The notes below the pieces were generated by a model, which was not told the DNA's origin, searched no databases, and saw nothing but the letters and a program-made list of their open reading frames with translations. The position numbers and the translations under genes were made by a program. Shown here one piece after another: positions 43,136 through 51,379 of a DNA stretch of 64,000 nt (positions are counted from its first letter, which is position 1; each line of letters opens with the position of its first letter). Origin of the DNA: RGIG3178 sp963674495 (GTDB taxonomy: Bacteria > Bacillota > Clostridia > Christensenellales > QAND01); assembly GCA_963674495.2 (NCBI GenBank), contig CAXXLG010000002.1:496001-560000 (forward strand), read 5' to 3'.

Positions 43136-43555
43136 TTATTTGTCGAAAAATGCGATGCCGTTGGCTCCGATGCCCGCGATATACACCAAGATAGACAGAA
43201 TACCGAAGAAGCCGAAGGGGATAAATGCACCGACATTGTAGCCATAGTACGAGCCCGAAAAGATCATACCTTTGGTTATAAACATCAGGGCAAGCCCCGC
43301 GATGTGTGTAATCCCAAGATACAGCGCGTGTTGTTTGCGCGTTTTATTCTTGGAAAGGACAAAGAGGTATACAAGTCCGAACGCTGGCGCTATGAACAAA
43401 AAGATTGCCCAAAAGCTAAAGCTAAAAAGCAGTGAAATCGCCGAAGCTCCTCCATAGATCGGCAGGATGAGAAAGATGGCGCATAGCGCAAATGCAAGAA
43501 GGTTAACCACGCGAATATTCTCTTTTACCGTGTTCATGAAATTTGAAGAATTCAT
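43136..43555 (-). CDS. Four-helix membrane protein, paralogue 2
   Basis: A 139-residue protein with helices FALCAIFLILPIYGGASA, FWAIFLFIAPAFGLVYLFV, THIAGLALMFITKGMIF and GFFGILSILVYIAGIGANGI. These line up with the neighbouring 147-residue protein (FALCAIFLILPIY with FAVCAVCLLLPFY, IAPAFGL with IAAPALGL, THIAGLALMFITKGMIF with IHMMGLVLLLVAKSVIF). The ATG at 43555 follows GGGGGG. Function unknown. It has its own terminator, so the paralogues are separate transcription units. Confidence 0.72.
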   Translation of the reverse strand: MNSSNFMNTVKENIRVVNLLAFALCAIFLILPIYGGASAISLLFSFSFWAIFLFIAPAFGLVYLFVLSKNKTRKQHALYLGITHIAGLALMFITKGMIFSGSYYGYNVGAFIPFGFFGILSILVYIAGIGANGIAFFDK

Positions 43556-43762
43556 ACATATCCCCCCATCAATTTGGTTGGCATGATATACCATTACACT
43601 TTATATTACCATTGGGCGTGCTTACATACAAGCGCTTCTTGCGCTTTGGTACTGCATTCTGTTTATGCTATGCCGCTGATCACACGCCGTGCGTATGCGT
43701 CCGTAGCGAAAATAGATAATTTCTTGCAATAATTTAATTGATTTGGTCAGAGGAGATACGCC

Positions 43763-44247
43763 ATGATCAGCAGCAATATCATACGCGGTTATACCCATCT
43801 TCGGATGTTTTGCTGGAATGAAAGTCATGGCAAACGCAGGACATACTACCATATTACCGACAATAGGAGATCCTGTTGCCTCGAGAAATGCGAGCAACGG
43901 TCATTGACGCAGAAAATCATCAACAGCTTTATCTCTGTTCGCGATTCGCTTGGCGTGATATTCCTTTTGTTTACGGTAGCCTGTGCCGTATTCCTGTTTG
44001 TACCTCCGTTGTATCAAAACGGATTTGACATACTGCTACGGCTGAAAGAATATGCCTCCGAGCGCAAAAAACGAACAAGCTCGTTTCCGCTTATGCCGCC
44101 ATATGGTGGCGGCTTGTCACCATCGTATTCCTCGTCTGGGGCTTCGAATACGGTGGATGGGACATCAGTTGGATTGTCTGGCCCATCGGCGGTCTGTTGT
44201 TTATAATTTTCAACGGCTTATATGCCATACTCTCAAAGGAACAGTAG
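43763..44247 (+). pseudogene. Frameshifted C-terminal membrane part of an HTH-type regulator
   Basis: From about 43906 the frame reads SLTQKIINSFISVRDSLGVI, a membrane helix and ILLRLKEYASERKK up to a run of six A (44066-44071). After a slip there, the other frame continues NKLVSAYAAIWWRLVTIVFL, VWGFEYGGWDISWIVWPIGG and ends LYAILSKEQ with TAG at 44247. The joined sequence resembles the three-helix C-terminal half of clostridial XRE-type regulators (compare their ...SFxTxDWxxTWIVWPVAG). No HTH part is readable upstream, so the gene looks both truncated and frameshifted; a base-call error in the A run would explain only the second defect. Confidence 0.55.
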
Positions 44248-44287
44248 TGTACAACGGGCAAAGGGAAACCCCCGCGGGCGGGTGGGA

Positions 44288-45646
44288 TTATACGGTCAGA
44301 TGATGAATCCATTTCCTGCTTATAACGCGAAGCCTTCCAATTGCCAGCTTGACGGCTTCCCCCGGGATGATAAAAGCGTACACCCATATAAGCGGTACAC
44401 CAAGGACAAACGCACCCAGCGCAACGCCCGACACGACAAGAAGCCATTGCAACCCTGCATCCAGAACCAGAGAATAGCGCGCGTCGCCGCCGCTGCGCAA
44501 GACGCCGACAATTAAGACGTGATTGGCCGCCATCACCGGTGACAACAGCGCAAAGATGCGAACGTTGTTCACAACGATGGCCCTGGCCACAGAACTTATG
44601 TTGTAGAACAGAAGCACGGTAGGCATCAGCGCGTTGACCGCAACGGCGGATACAAAGCCAAACAGCGGAGCGATGCGCAGGAAGCGCCGTGCATACCGCT
44701 GTGCCGCATCCTCTTCGTTCGCTCCGATGCTCTTGCCGCATACGACGGCGGCTGCGTTGCCTATGCCCATATACGCCACAAAGCCCAGTTTCTCAAACGT
44801 GCCGAAAACGCCCATCGCCGCCGCCATAGAGGTACCCATCCATGAATAAAGTAACACAATTGTGGCCTGCGCCAGCGCCCACAGGCTTTCGTTAAGAAAC
44901 ACCGGAACGGCCATAGAAGCGAATTGTTTCGTAAACGCTTTGCCAAAACGGAACATCGGATATTCGCTTGCGGCCGTGGGCTTTTTTCCTCTCTTGGAGA
45001 GCAGCATCAACAGCACGAAGTTCGTCATCTGCGCGATCACGGTGGCAAGCGCGGCTCCGCGCACGCCCAGCGCCGGAAAACCGAAATGTCCATAGATCAA
45101 AATATAATTCAGTGCGCCGTTGCAGCAAAGCCCGATGATGGATGTCGTCATGGGCAACCGGACATTTTCGGTACCCCTTAAAACCGCGGCGTACACGTTT
45201 GTCATCGCGATCACAGGATAGGAAAATCCGACGATGCGAAGATACTCCGTACCCAACACCTTCACCGCGACATCGCCGGTGAAAAGCGAGAGGACAAATG
45301 ACGGCGCCAGAAATGATAACATGAAAAAGCCCCATCCGACCACCTGTCCCAACAGCAAGGCAAGTCCGAGGGTCTTGCGTATACCGGCAATGTTCTTCTG
45401 CCCCCAATATTGCGAAGTGAACGCCTGCGTGGCGCTGGTGATACCGAACAGAAACACGAACAGCAAAAAGGTGATCTGGCTGGCCTGCAACAACGCTGCC
45501 AGCGCCTCGTCACCCAGACCGCCGATCATCGCGTTGTCCAACAGGGATATTGAAGCACCCACCAGCTGCTGCAGCATGACCGGCAGGGCTAGGCGGAACA
45601 GCATGCGCCGAAACACCTGATCCTTGAATCCGAAAAAGTCCTTCAT
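44288..45646 (-). CDS. MATE-family efflux transporter
   Basis: A 452-residue protein with twelve predicted helices. LALPVMLQQLVGASISLLDN at the first helix, GITSATQAFTSQYWGQKN, YLRIVGFSYPVIAMTNVYAA, RGTENVRLPMTTSIIGL and GVRGAALATVIAQMTNFVLL follow the MATE pattern. It probably expels cationic compounds in exchange for Na+ or H+. The start is the ATG at 45646 after GTGAGG, a modest site; a longer frame to 45694 exists. No regulator is adjacent unless the broken gene at 44 kb once served. Confidence 0.93.
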   Translation of the reverse strand: MKDFFGFKDQVFRRMLFRLALPVMLQQLVGASISLLDNAMIGGLGDEALAALLQASQITFLLFVFLFGITSATQAFTSQYWGQKNIAGIRKTLGLALLLGQVVGWGFFMLSFLAPSFVLSLFTGDVAVKVLGTEYLRIVGFSYPVIAMTNVYAAVLRGTENVRLPMTTSIIGLCCNGALNYILIYGHFGFPALGVRGAALATVIAQMTNFVLLMLLSKRGKKPTAASEYPMFRFGKAFTKQFASMAVPVFLNESLWALAQATIVLLYSWMGTSMAAAMGVFGTFEKLGFVAYMGIGNAAAVVCGKSIGANEEDAAQRYARRFLRIAPLFGFVSAVAVNALMPTVLLFYNISSVARAIVVNNVRIFALLSPVMAANHVLIVGVLRSGGDARYSLVLDAGLQWLLVVSGVALGAFVLGVPLIWVYAFIIPGEAVKLAIGRLRVISRKWIHHLTV

Positions 45647-45736
45647 CCATACCTCACAAAAACGACCGCTGCATACGCTAAAGTTTCGTGTCACGTCGGT
45701 TTCCGTACGACCGGCGGTCTGCCGCAGATCACATCA

Positions 45737-45766
45737 TTAAACCACATAAAAAATCGCTTTGTCAAA
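45737..45766 (-). promoter_or_regulatory. Promoter of the MATE gene
   Basis: Reading leftward, TTGACA (complement of 45761-45766), 18 bases, TTTAAT (complement of 45737-45742). It leaves a leader of about 85 bases. Confidence 0.55.
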
Positions 45767-45781
45767 AAATTTTCAATGGTT

Positions 45782-46909
45782 CTAAGCCAATCGCTCGTGA
45801 AGCTCCTTCAGCGTTTGTATGATGGGAAGGTGCTGCGGGCAGGCCTCTTCGCAGGCGCCGCATGCAACACATTGAGTTGCATCACCGCCAGAGCGCTTGC
45901 TGAAACTATAAGAGCGCTTCGCCCCTTCCCAGTCGCCGAATACCGACCCCGCGTTGTAGGCCGCAAACAGATTGGGAATCCTGACCCCAGAGGGACAGGG
46001 CATGCAGTAGAAACAACCGGTGCAACCGATGAGCATCTTGTCATCCAAAATCGCCTTCGCCCTGCCAAGCAAGGCGGTATCCTCCCGGGACATGCAGTCG
46101 GGGCGCACGTCCTGTTCGTCCTGAAAATACGCGAGATTTTCCTCAAGCTGCTCCAGTGCGCTCATGCCCGACAATATGCAGCTTACTTCGGGGTAATTGT
46201 ACAGGTGGCGAAACGCCCAATCGATGGGGGTGCGTTTTTCATGATACGCAGCGAATTCATCCTGTATTTCCTTGGGCACGTTGGCCAGCGCGCCGCCTCG
46301 AAGCGGTTCCATGATGACCAGCGCTACGCCCTTTTTTCCCGCATAGCGAATGCCTGCTTCAGTCACTTCCCTATCCACATCCAGATAATTTTGCTGCACC
46401 TGGCACATGTCCCAGTCTCGGTAATCCATTACCTGTTTGAACACCTCAAACGTATCATGATAGGAAAACCCGATACCGCCGATCAAGCCCTCGGACTTAA
46501 GCTCCTCAAACGCTTCGATCATGCCGGAATCCTTAACATATTGCCATGAAGTGCTCTCGATTCGGTGTATCAGATAATAGTCGACATAATCCGTACCGAG
46601 CCGTTCCAGTTCCACCATGAGTTTCTCGCGGACGTCTGCTTTGCATTTTACTTCGCGCGGGGGCAGCTTGGTAGCAATCTTTACCTTTTCGCGGTACCCA
46701 TCCAAAAGGGCTTGTCCGATGGCGACTTCACTGCCAGGATAGACATAGGAGCTGTCCAGGTAGTTGACGCCGTTGTCGATGGCATGACGGATCATCGCCG
46801 TCGACTGTGCTTGGTCAATCTCGCCCGCCTCATTTCTGGGCAGACGCATGCAACCCATGCCCAGCAGCGACGATTGAAATCCCGTCTTTCCGTAGAAACG
46901 ATAAATCAT
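45782..46909 (-). CDS. Aldo/keto reductase with C-terminal ferredoxin domain
   Basis: A 375-residue protein. The aldo/keto reductase barrel has GMGCMRLPRNEAG, LDSSYVYPGSEVAIGQAL with the catalytic Asp and Tyr, KIATKLPP (catalytic Lys) and YYLIHRIESTSW (catalytic His). The last 100 residues carry CTGCFYCMPCPSGV and CVACGACEEACPQHLPI, two four-cysteine-type iron-sulfur sites. This fusion is common in clostridia and suggests electron exchange between NAD(P)H and ferredoxin; the carbonyl substrate is unknown. GGGAGG precedes the ATG. Confidence 0.92.
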   Translation of the reverse strand: MIYRFYGKTGFQSSLLGMGCMRLPRNEAGEIDQAQSTAMIRHAIDNGVNYLDSSYVYPGSEVAIGQALLDGYREKVKIATKLPPREVKCKADVREKLMVELERLGTDYVDYYLIHRIESTSWQYVKDSGMIEAFEELKSEGLIGGIGFSYHDTFEVFKQVMDYRDWDMCQVQQNYLDVDREVTEAGIRYAGKKGVALVIMEPLRGGALANVPKEIQDEFAAYHEKRTPIDWAFRHLYNYPEVSCILSGMSALEQLEENLAYFQDEQDVRPDCMSREDTALLGRAKAILDDKMLIGCTGCFYCMPCPSGVRIPNLFAAYNAGSVFGDWEGAKRSYSFSKRSGGDATQCVACGACEEACPQHLPIIQTLKELHERLA

Positions 46910-47046
46910 TCTGTTTTCCTCCCGTAAAATTAATTGAAAAAACCAAAGGCGTTAACCTGTGGTTTTTACACAAACAGCAAATTGATATAGAAAAGAAGCG
47001 CACCGCACTCCTCTGTTGAACACATTATGTTTCCGCTTTTGATATT

Positions 47047-47074
47047 ATTATATCACATTAACATACAAAGTCAA
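47047..47074 (-). promoter_or_regulatory. Promoter of the aldo/keto reductase gene
   Basis: Reading leftward, TTGACT (complement of 47069-47074), 16 bases, TATAAT (complement of 47047-47052). Confidence 0.65.
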
Positions 47075-47102
47075 TTTATTTAACTTCTATTTTGAACGCA
47101 AT

Positions 47103-47132
47103 AGGGGCAATCCACAATGGGACTGCCCCTTT
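47103..47132 (-). terminator. Weak terminator after the RsfA-like gene
   Basis: GGGGCAGTCC and GGATTGCCCC form an interrupted stem around a six-base loop, 12 bases after the stop codon; only TATT follows. Confidence 0.45.
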
Positions 47133-47143
47133 ATCCGTATCGC

Positions 47144-47785
47144 TCACGCGCGCTTGGATGTCTGTGCCGCAATGCGGGTCAGTTGCACAAGCTGACTAAC
47201 CAGCAACGTTGCGTCGATATCCTTGACGGATTTGAGGTTTTCGCCCAATGTATGCAGCATGTCGTCCACGCTGGGTTTGCGTTTTGTGCCGGGCTTACGC
47301 CCCGCTTTGTGTACGCGCGGTTGGGAATAGGGATCGTACCATGGCTCGCCGCGCTCCCTGAGCCGCTGCACGGCGGCATACACCGCTTCCGGGTTGTTCT
47401 TGATCAGGCTCCGGTACTTGTTTTGGTAGCGTAGCATTGCCTTCTTGTCCCCGTCGCCCAGCTGCATGGTGATGCTGCGCACGCTCATTCCTCCGGCCTG
47501 ACCTTTGAGTACCGTCTCAAGCAACATCTCGATCTCCGGTTGGGAAAACGGGGTGAATGCATTGCGCTCTCCAGTGGGAACAAAGGCACCTTCCTTTACC
47601 TTTGCATAGTAGAAGTTGCGGATGCTGTTGGGTTTTCGGCCGGTGATCTTTGCCATATTCTCAAACGCAAATTTGAGTGGCTGACCCTCCTCCCTGGTCT
47701 TCAATACCTGGCTCCAGAGAAGATTCTGTTCTTCCCGGTTCCATCCGGTGCGGCTGCGGCCGCCTGATTGCGTCAATGGTTGCAT
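47144..47785 (-). CDS. RsfA-like / Myb-type DNA-binding protein
   Basis: A 213-residue protein. The N-terminal RTGWNREEQNLLWSQVLKTR segment and the following FENMAKITGRKPNSIRNFYY form a Myb/SANT-like helix-turn-helix of the type in Bacillus RsfA and its clostridial relatives, several of which act in the forespore. A second helical region (FSQPEIEMLLETVLKGQAGG) looks like a diverged repeat. The C terminus contains a basic linker (HKAGRKPGTKRKPS). The ATG at 47785 follows AAGGGGG. A role in sporulation is inference from the family. Confidence 0.7.
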   Translation of the reverse strand: MQPLTQSGGRSRTGWNREEQNLLWSQVLKTREEGQPLKFAFENMAKITGRKPNSIRNFYYAKVKEGAFVPTGERNAFTPFSQPEIEMLLETVLKGQAGGMSVRSITMQLGDGDKKAMLRYQNKYRSLIKNNPEAVYAAVQRLRERGEPWYDPYSQPRVHKAGRKPGTKRKPSVDDMLHTLGENLKSVKDIDATLLVSQLVQLTRIAAQTSKRA

Positions 47786-47862
47786 TGCTGTTCCCCCTTG
47801 TTCTTTTATCAGTGCTATTATGAACATATAACCGCCTGTTTATTCCCATATTACGGAAAATA

Positions 47863-47892
47863 AAAAGCGAAAATCCCATAATTTTCGCTTTT
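47863..47892 (-). terminator. Terminator of asnS, bidirectional in form
   Basis: AAAAGCGAAAAT and ATTTTCGCTTTT form a perfect 12-bp stem around CCCATA; reading leftward, TTTTTA follows. Confidence 0.8.
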
Positions 47893-47941
47893 GTGTATTT
47901 TACTTTATGCCCCGAAGCGATAGCCTATGCGTAGATAAACC

Positions 47942-49324
47942 TTAAAAGTCGGCATTGTGTGGCGTACGGGGGTATGGAAGCACGTCGCGTATATTCTGCA
48001 TACCGGTTATGTACATCACGGCACGCTCAAGGCCGAGCCCGAAACCGCTGTGCACGATGCTGCCGTATTTTCGAAGATCCAGATACCAACCGTAATCGTC
48101 CGGATCAAGAGCGCATTCTTTGATCACGGCGCGCAACACGTCATACCGTTCCTCGCGCTGGCTGCCACCGATGACCTCGCCGACGCCGGGTAGCAGCAGG
48201 TCCATCGCCGCCACCGTTTTACCGTCATCGTTGCGGCGCATGTAAAACGCCTTGATCTCCTTTGGATAATCGGTAACGAACACAGGCGCATCAAACGCCG
48301 TTTCCGCCAAATAACGCTCATGCTCGGTCTTCAGGTCGCATCCCCAGAATACTGGATATTCAAATGCCTGTTTGGATTCCAGCAGCAGATTTATGGCGTC
48401 GGTATAGGACACATGAACGAAGTCGCTTTGAAGCACACGTTCAAGCCGCTCTATGACGCCCTTTTGAATAAAACTGTCAAAGAACTCCATCTCCTGCGGA
48501 CAGCGTTGTAAGACCCGATCGATACAGAATTTGAGCATATCCTGCGCAACCTGCATGTTGTCTTGTAGATCACAATACGCCATCTCCGGCTCAATCATCC
48601 AAAATTCCGATGCGTGGCGCACCGTATTGCTGTTCTCGGCCCGAAACGTAGGGCCAAACGTATAGCAATCGCCGTACACCAGCGCAAACGCTTCCACATT
48701 GAGCTGGCCGCTGACCGTCAACCGTGCCTGTTTACCAAAAAAGTCCTGATCAAAATCTACTGCGCCGTTTTGTGTTTTGGGTATGTTCTCTAGATCCAGC
48801 ATGGTTACGTTGAACATCTCCCCCGCGCCCTCGCAGTCGTTGGCGGTGATGATAGGGGTATGGACATAGACAAATCCACGGTTGGCAAAGAACTCGTGGA
48901 TGGCCTGACTTAACACGCTACGCACGCGGAACACGGCGTATAGCGTGTTGGTGCGCGGCCTCAGATGTCCGATGGTACGCAAATATTCCAGCGTATGTCG
49001 TTTTTTTTGCAATGGATAGTCGGCCGGACATGTACCGGTTACGGTGAATGCAACGGCATCTATCTCAATTGCCTGCCCTTTAGCGGGTGATTCGCGCACA
49101 GTGCCCGCTACCGCCACCACAGCGCCGGTGGATGCATCCGCCAACGATGACAAAAGATCGCCCTGAACCACCACCTGCAACCCTTGCAGGCAACTACCAT
49201 CCCAAACCTGTACAAAGGCAATGTCCTTCATCTCGCGCACGGTGCGGATGCGCCCGCAAACACGTACAGATTGTCCCAGATAATCCTGGGGGCTATTCAA
49301 CAGCGATGTAATAGTATTGCGCAT
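47942..49324 (-). CDS. asnS: Asparaginyl-tRNA synthetase
   Basis: A 460-residue class II synthetase. An OB-fold anticodon-binding domain is at the N terminus (VRVCGRIRTVREMKDIAFVQ), motif 2 is FGPTFRAENSNTVRHASEFW and motif 3 GFGLGLERAVMYITGMQNIR. The NTVRHASEF phrase and the lack of an aspartate-type insertion point to AsnRS rather than AspRS. GAGGAGGAG precedes ATG 49324; a longer frame would run into the promoter. A TACAAT -10 box reads leftward at 49364-49369. Confidence 0.95.
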   Translation of the reverse strand: MRNTITSLLNSPQDYLGQSVRVCGRIRTVREMKDIAFVQVWDGSCLQGLQVVVQGDLLSSLADASTGAVVAVAGTVRESPAKGQAIEIDAVAFTVTGTCPADYPLQKKRHTLEYLRTIGHLRPRTNTLYAVFRVRSVLSQAIHEFFANRGFVYVHTPIITANDCEGAGEMFNVTMLDLENIPKTQNGAVDFDQDFFGKQARLTVSGQLNVEAFALVYGDCYTFGPTFRAENSNTVRHASEFWMIEPEMAYCDLQDNMQVAQDMLKFCIDRVLQRCPQEMEFFDSFIQKGVIERLERVLQSDFVHVSYTDAINLLLESKQAFEYPVFWGCDLKTEHERYLAETAFDAPVFVTDYPKEIKAFYMRRNDDGKTVAAMDLLLPGVGEVIGGSQREERYDVLRAVIKECALDPDDYGWYLDLRKYGSIVHSGFGLGLERAVMYITGMQNIRDVLPYPRTPHNADF

Positions 49325-49452
49325 CCTATCTCCTCCTCTTGCCCATTTACACTCTTGGTCATATTGTACCACAAGATAGCCCAGTTCAAATCCACCATGC
49401 ATATTGTTTGCGCGCGTTCATACAGTATAACAACCAATAGGGGGTCGATATC

Positions 49453-50472
49453 ATGCGTCTGCCGGTGCTTCATCTGAGCGTGCCCAACATCCCTTGCGCG
49501 CTATACGTCAACGGCGCGCTATTGGGTCAAAGCGCGGACGAACCCGTACTACCCGTTTCCCCGGACGGCGTGGTGTACATTACCTGTTTACCCATGGCCG
49601 ATGCGAACGGCACAATGGCTTTACCGCTGACCGTGTGCTTTTCTTTGTACAACGGTTTGCCCAATAGTGCGGTATATGGCTGTACGTTGTACATCGATGC
49701 CGAAAGCGTCATCGACGTACGCCTCTCTCCAACGCTGCTTCCCCAACCCTTGGATGAACAGCCCCGCACGGTAAGCCGCGTTACGTTCACCCATAACAGG
49801 CATCCACATGCCGCCACGTTGTACCACGATAGCGTTTGGCGTATTGCCATTGAGGACATCGCCCATGATACCCTTTTAGTCTGCCATACAATCCGTGATT
49901 TCACAGGCGGGCAGGTAGCGGCGGTACGCTGTTTCACCTCTACCGATATCCACGTTACCGGACAGGGACAAAACGGTCCTCGCAGCTTGTTGTTTACGCC
50001 GGTGGACGGGCAGTATGCCTTGATCGCGGATGAAAACACCGAGAGTGTGGCCGGGGATCATACGCTGGTGTGCACCGGTCCGCTGTACGATACCGCCGGT
50101 CACCAGATGCGCTACTCCATAACACAAGACGATAAGGGATCAACAAGGAGCAACCCGGTCTACGGATTTTTCAGCACACAAGCCACGCCACTCGATACAC
50201 CCGCCGCCGTATGTACCGCACTGTGCGAAGCCCTTGCGCTATCGCTTTGGGAGGAAACGCAGTCCTATTTGACGGCAGAACTGCGCGACGGGATGACGCT
50301 TACCGATCTGTTTGATTTCTTCGGGCCATTTGATCACGTCCATGCGGTGACGGGCGCAGGACCGTATACACTAACGCTGGCATATACGTCGTATGAAAAC
50401 GTGTATTGCCTGCAAAGCTATACTTGTGAAATGGAAGGACTTCTCATCTCCAACATCCTGCCGCAGGAATAG
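49453..50472 (+). CDS. Unknown 339-residue protein
   Basis: Not recognised. It has no signal peptide or membrane helix. The first 240 residues look beta-rich, with many Val, Thr and Tyr strands, as in MRLPVLHLSVPNIPCALYVN. The last 100 are mixed, with LCEALALSLWEETQSYLTAE as a helix and DLFDFFGPFDHVHAVTG after it. AATAGGGGG precedes the ATG by eight bases. Codon use matches its neighbours, so it is a real gene. The YugP-type peptidase gene follows after 64 bases on the same strand. Confidence 0.7.
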   Translation: MRLPVLHLSVPNIPCALYVNGALLGQSADEPVLPVSPDGVVYITCLPMADANGTMALPLTVCFSLYNGLPNSAVYGCTLYIDAESVIDVRLSPTLLPQPLDEQPRTVSRVTFTHNRHPHAATLYHDSVWRIAIEDIAHDTLLVCHTIRDFTGGQVAAVRCFTSTDIHVTGQGQNGPRSLLFTPVDGQYALIADENTESVAGDHTLVCTGPLYDTAGHQMRYSITQDDKGSTRSNPVYGFFSTQATPLDTPAAVCTALCEALALSLWEETQSYLTAELRDGMTLTDLFDFFGPFDHVHAVTGAGPYTLTLAYTSYENVYCLQSYTCEMEGLLISNILPQE

Positions 50473-50536
50473 CATGTTGCGCCAATATCCTCCGTGCTCT
50501 ACAATACGGTTGGAGATGACAAAGGAGGAACATTGC

Positions 50537-51223
50537 ATGTACCCGTTTCCCTACTACTACAACTCATCCATGCTGATACTCATCCCGGGTCTCGTTCTGA
50601 TGTTATTGGCCCAATGGCGGGTACGCCGCGAATTCAACCGATTTTCACAGATCGCTTCGGCTAACGGCCAATCCGCTCAACAGGTGGCACGCCGCTTGCT
50701 GGACGATGCCGGCTTATCTGATGTTTCCATTGAACACATAGACGGGACGCTGAAGGATCATTATGATCCTTCCACACATGTACTGCGCTTGAGTGGACAG
50801 GGCACATCCACATCCATCGCGGCCATCGGTGTTGCCGCGCACGAAGTGGGACACGCCCTCCAACAGGCCAACGGATACGTGCCGATGAAGGTGCGCAATG
50901 CAATATACCCGGTGGTTAACATCAGCTCCCTGCTTGCCATCCCGCTTTTGATGCTCGGTTTTATTCTGGAGATCAACGAACTTGTTATCGCAGCGCTTTT
51001 GCTCTATGCATCAATATTGTTCTTTCAGGTGGTCACGCTTCCGCTTGAGTACAACGCTTCGGCCCGTTCCAAGGTATTGTTGGTACGCGGATATCTGTCC
51101 GAGGATGAGCTCTATGGCGTGGGTAGGGTACTCAATGCCGCGGCCATGACCTATCTCGCCTCGACACTGGTCACGTTTTTGCAATTCATCCGGCTGCTGG
51201 CTTTTGCAAGATCAAGGGATTAA
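50537..51223 (+). CDS. Zinc metallopeptidase, YugP family
   Basis: A 228-residue membrane peptidase. An N-terminal helix (MLILIPGLVLMLLAQWRV) is followed by the zinc site HEVGH in GVAAHEVGHALQQANGY and two or three later helices (VNISSLLAIPLLMLGFILEI, LVIAALLLYASILFFQVVTL). LPLEYNASARSKVLL supplies the conserved third-ligand region. Substrates of YugP are not known to me. AAAGGAGG precedes the ATG at 50537; a longer frame begins inside the preceding gene. Confidence 0.92.
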   Translation: MYPFPYYYNSSMLILIPGLVLMLLAQWRVRREFNRFSQIASANGQSAQQVARRLLDDAGLSDVSIEHIDGTLKDHYDPSTHVLRLSGQGTSTSIAAIGVAAHEVGHALQQANGYVPMKVRNAIYPVVNISSLLAIPLLMLGFILEINELVIAALLLYASILFFQVVTLPLEYNASARSKVLLVRGYLSEDELYGVGRVLNAAAMTYLASTLVTFLQFIRLLAFARSRD

Positions 51224-51323
51224 GCAATGGGTTCTGTTTTGCTTTTGATTCTTGGCGTTCGGCGAGGCGTTTACGAGATCGCCAGCAACTTTTATGTGGA
51301 TATGCGTTAATGGCAACAATAAG

Positions 51324-51353
51324 AAAAAGCCGGAGAGTTTCTCTCCGGCTTTT
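51324..51353. terminator. Bidirectional terminator between YugP gene and hppA
   Basis: AAAAGCCGGAGAG TTT CTCTCCGGCTTTT, a perfect stem with A runs on one side and T runs on the other. It can end both converging genes. Confidence 0.9.
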
Positions 51354-51379
51354 CGCTTGCCATTGAAGTATTAACCGCT

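Noticed and set aside
43622..43897. Leftward frame reading ...GITAYDIAADHGVSPLTKS...
   Set aside because: It looks protein-like in the middle, but it has no ribosome site, its C-terminal third looks non-coding and I recognise no family.
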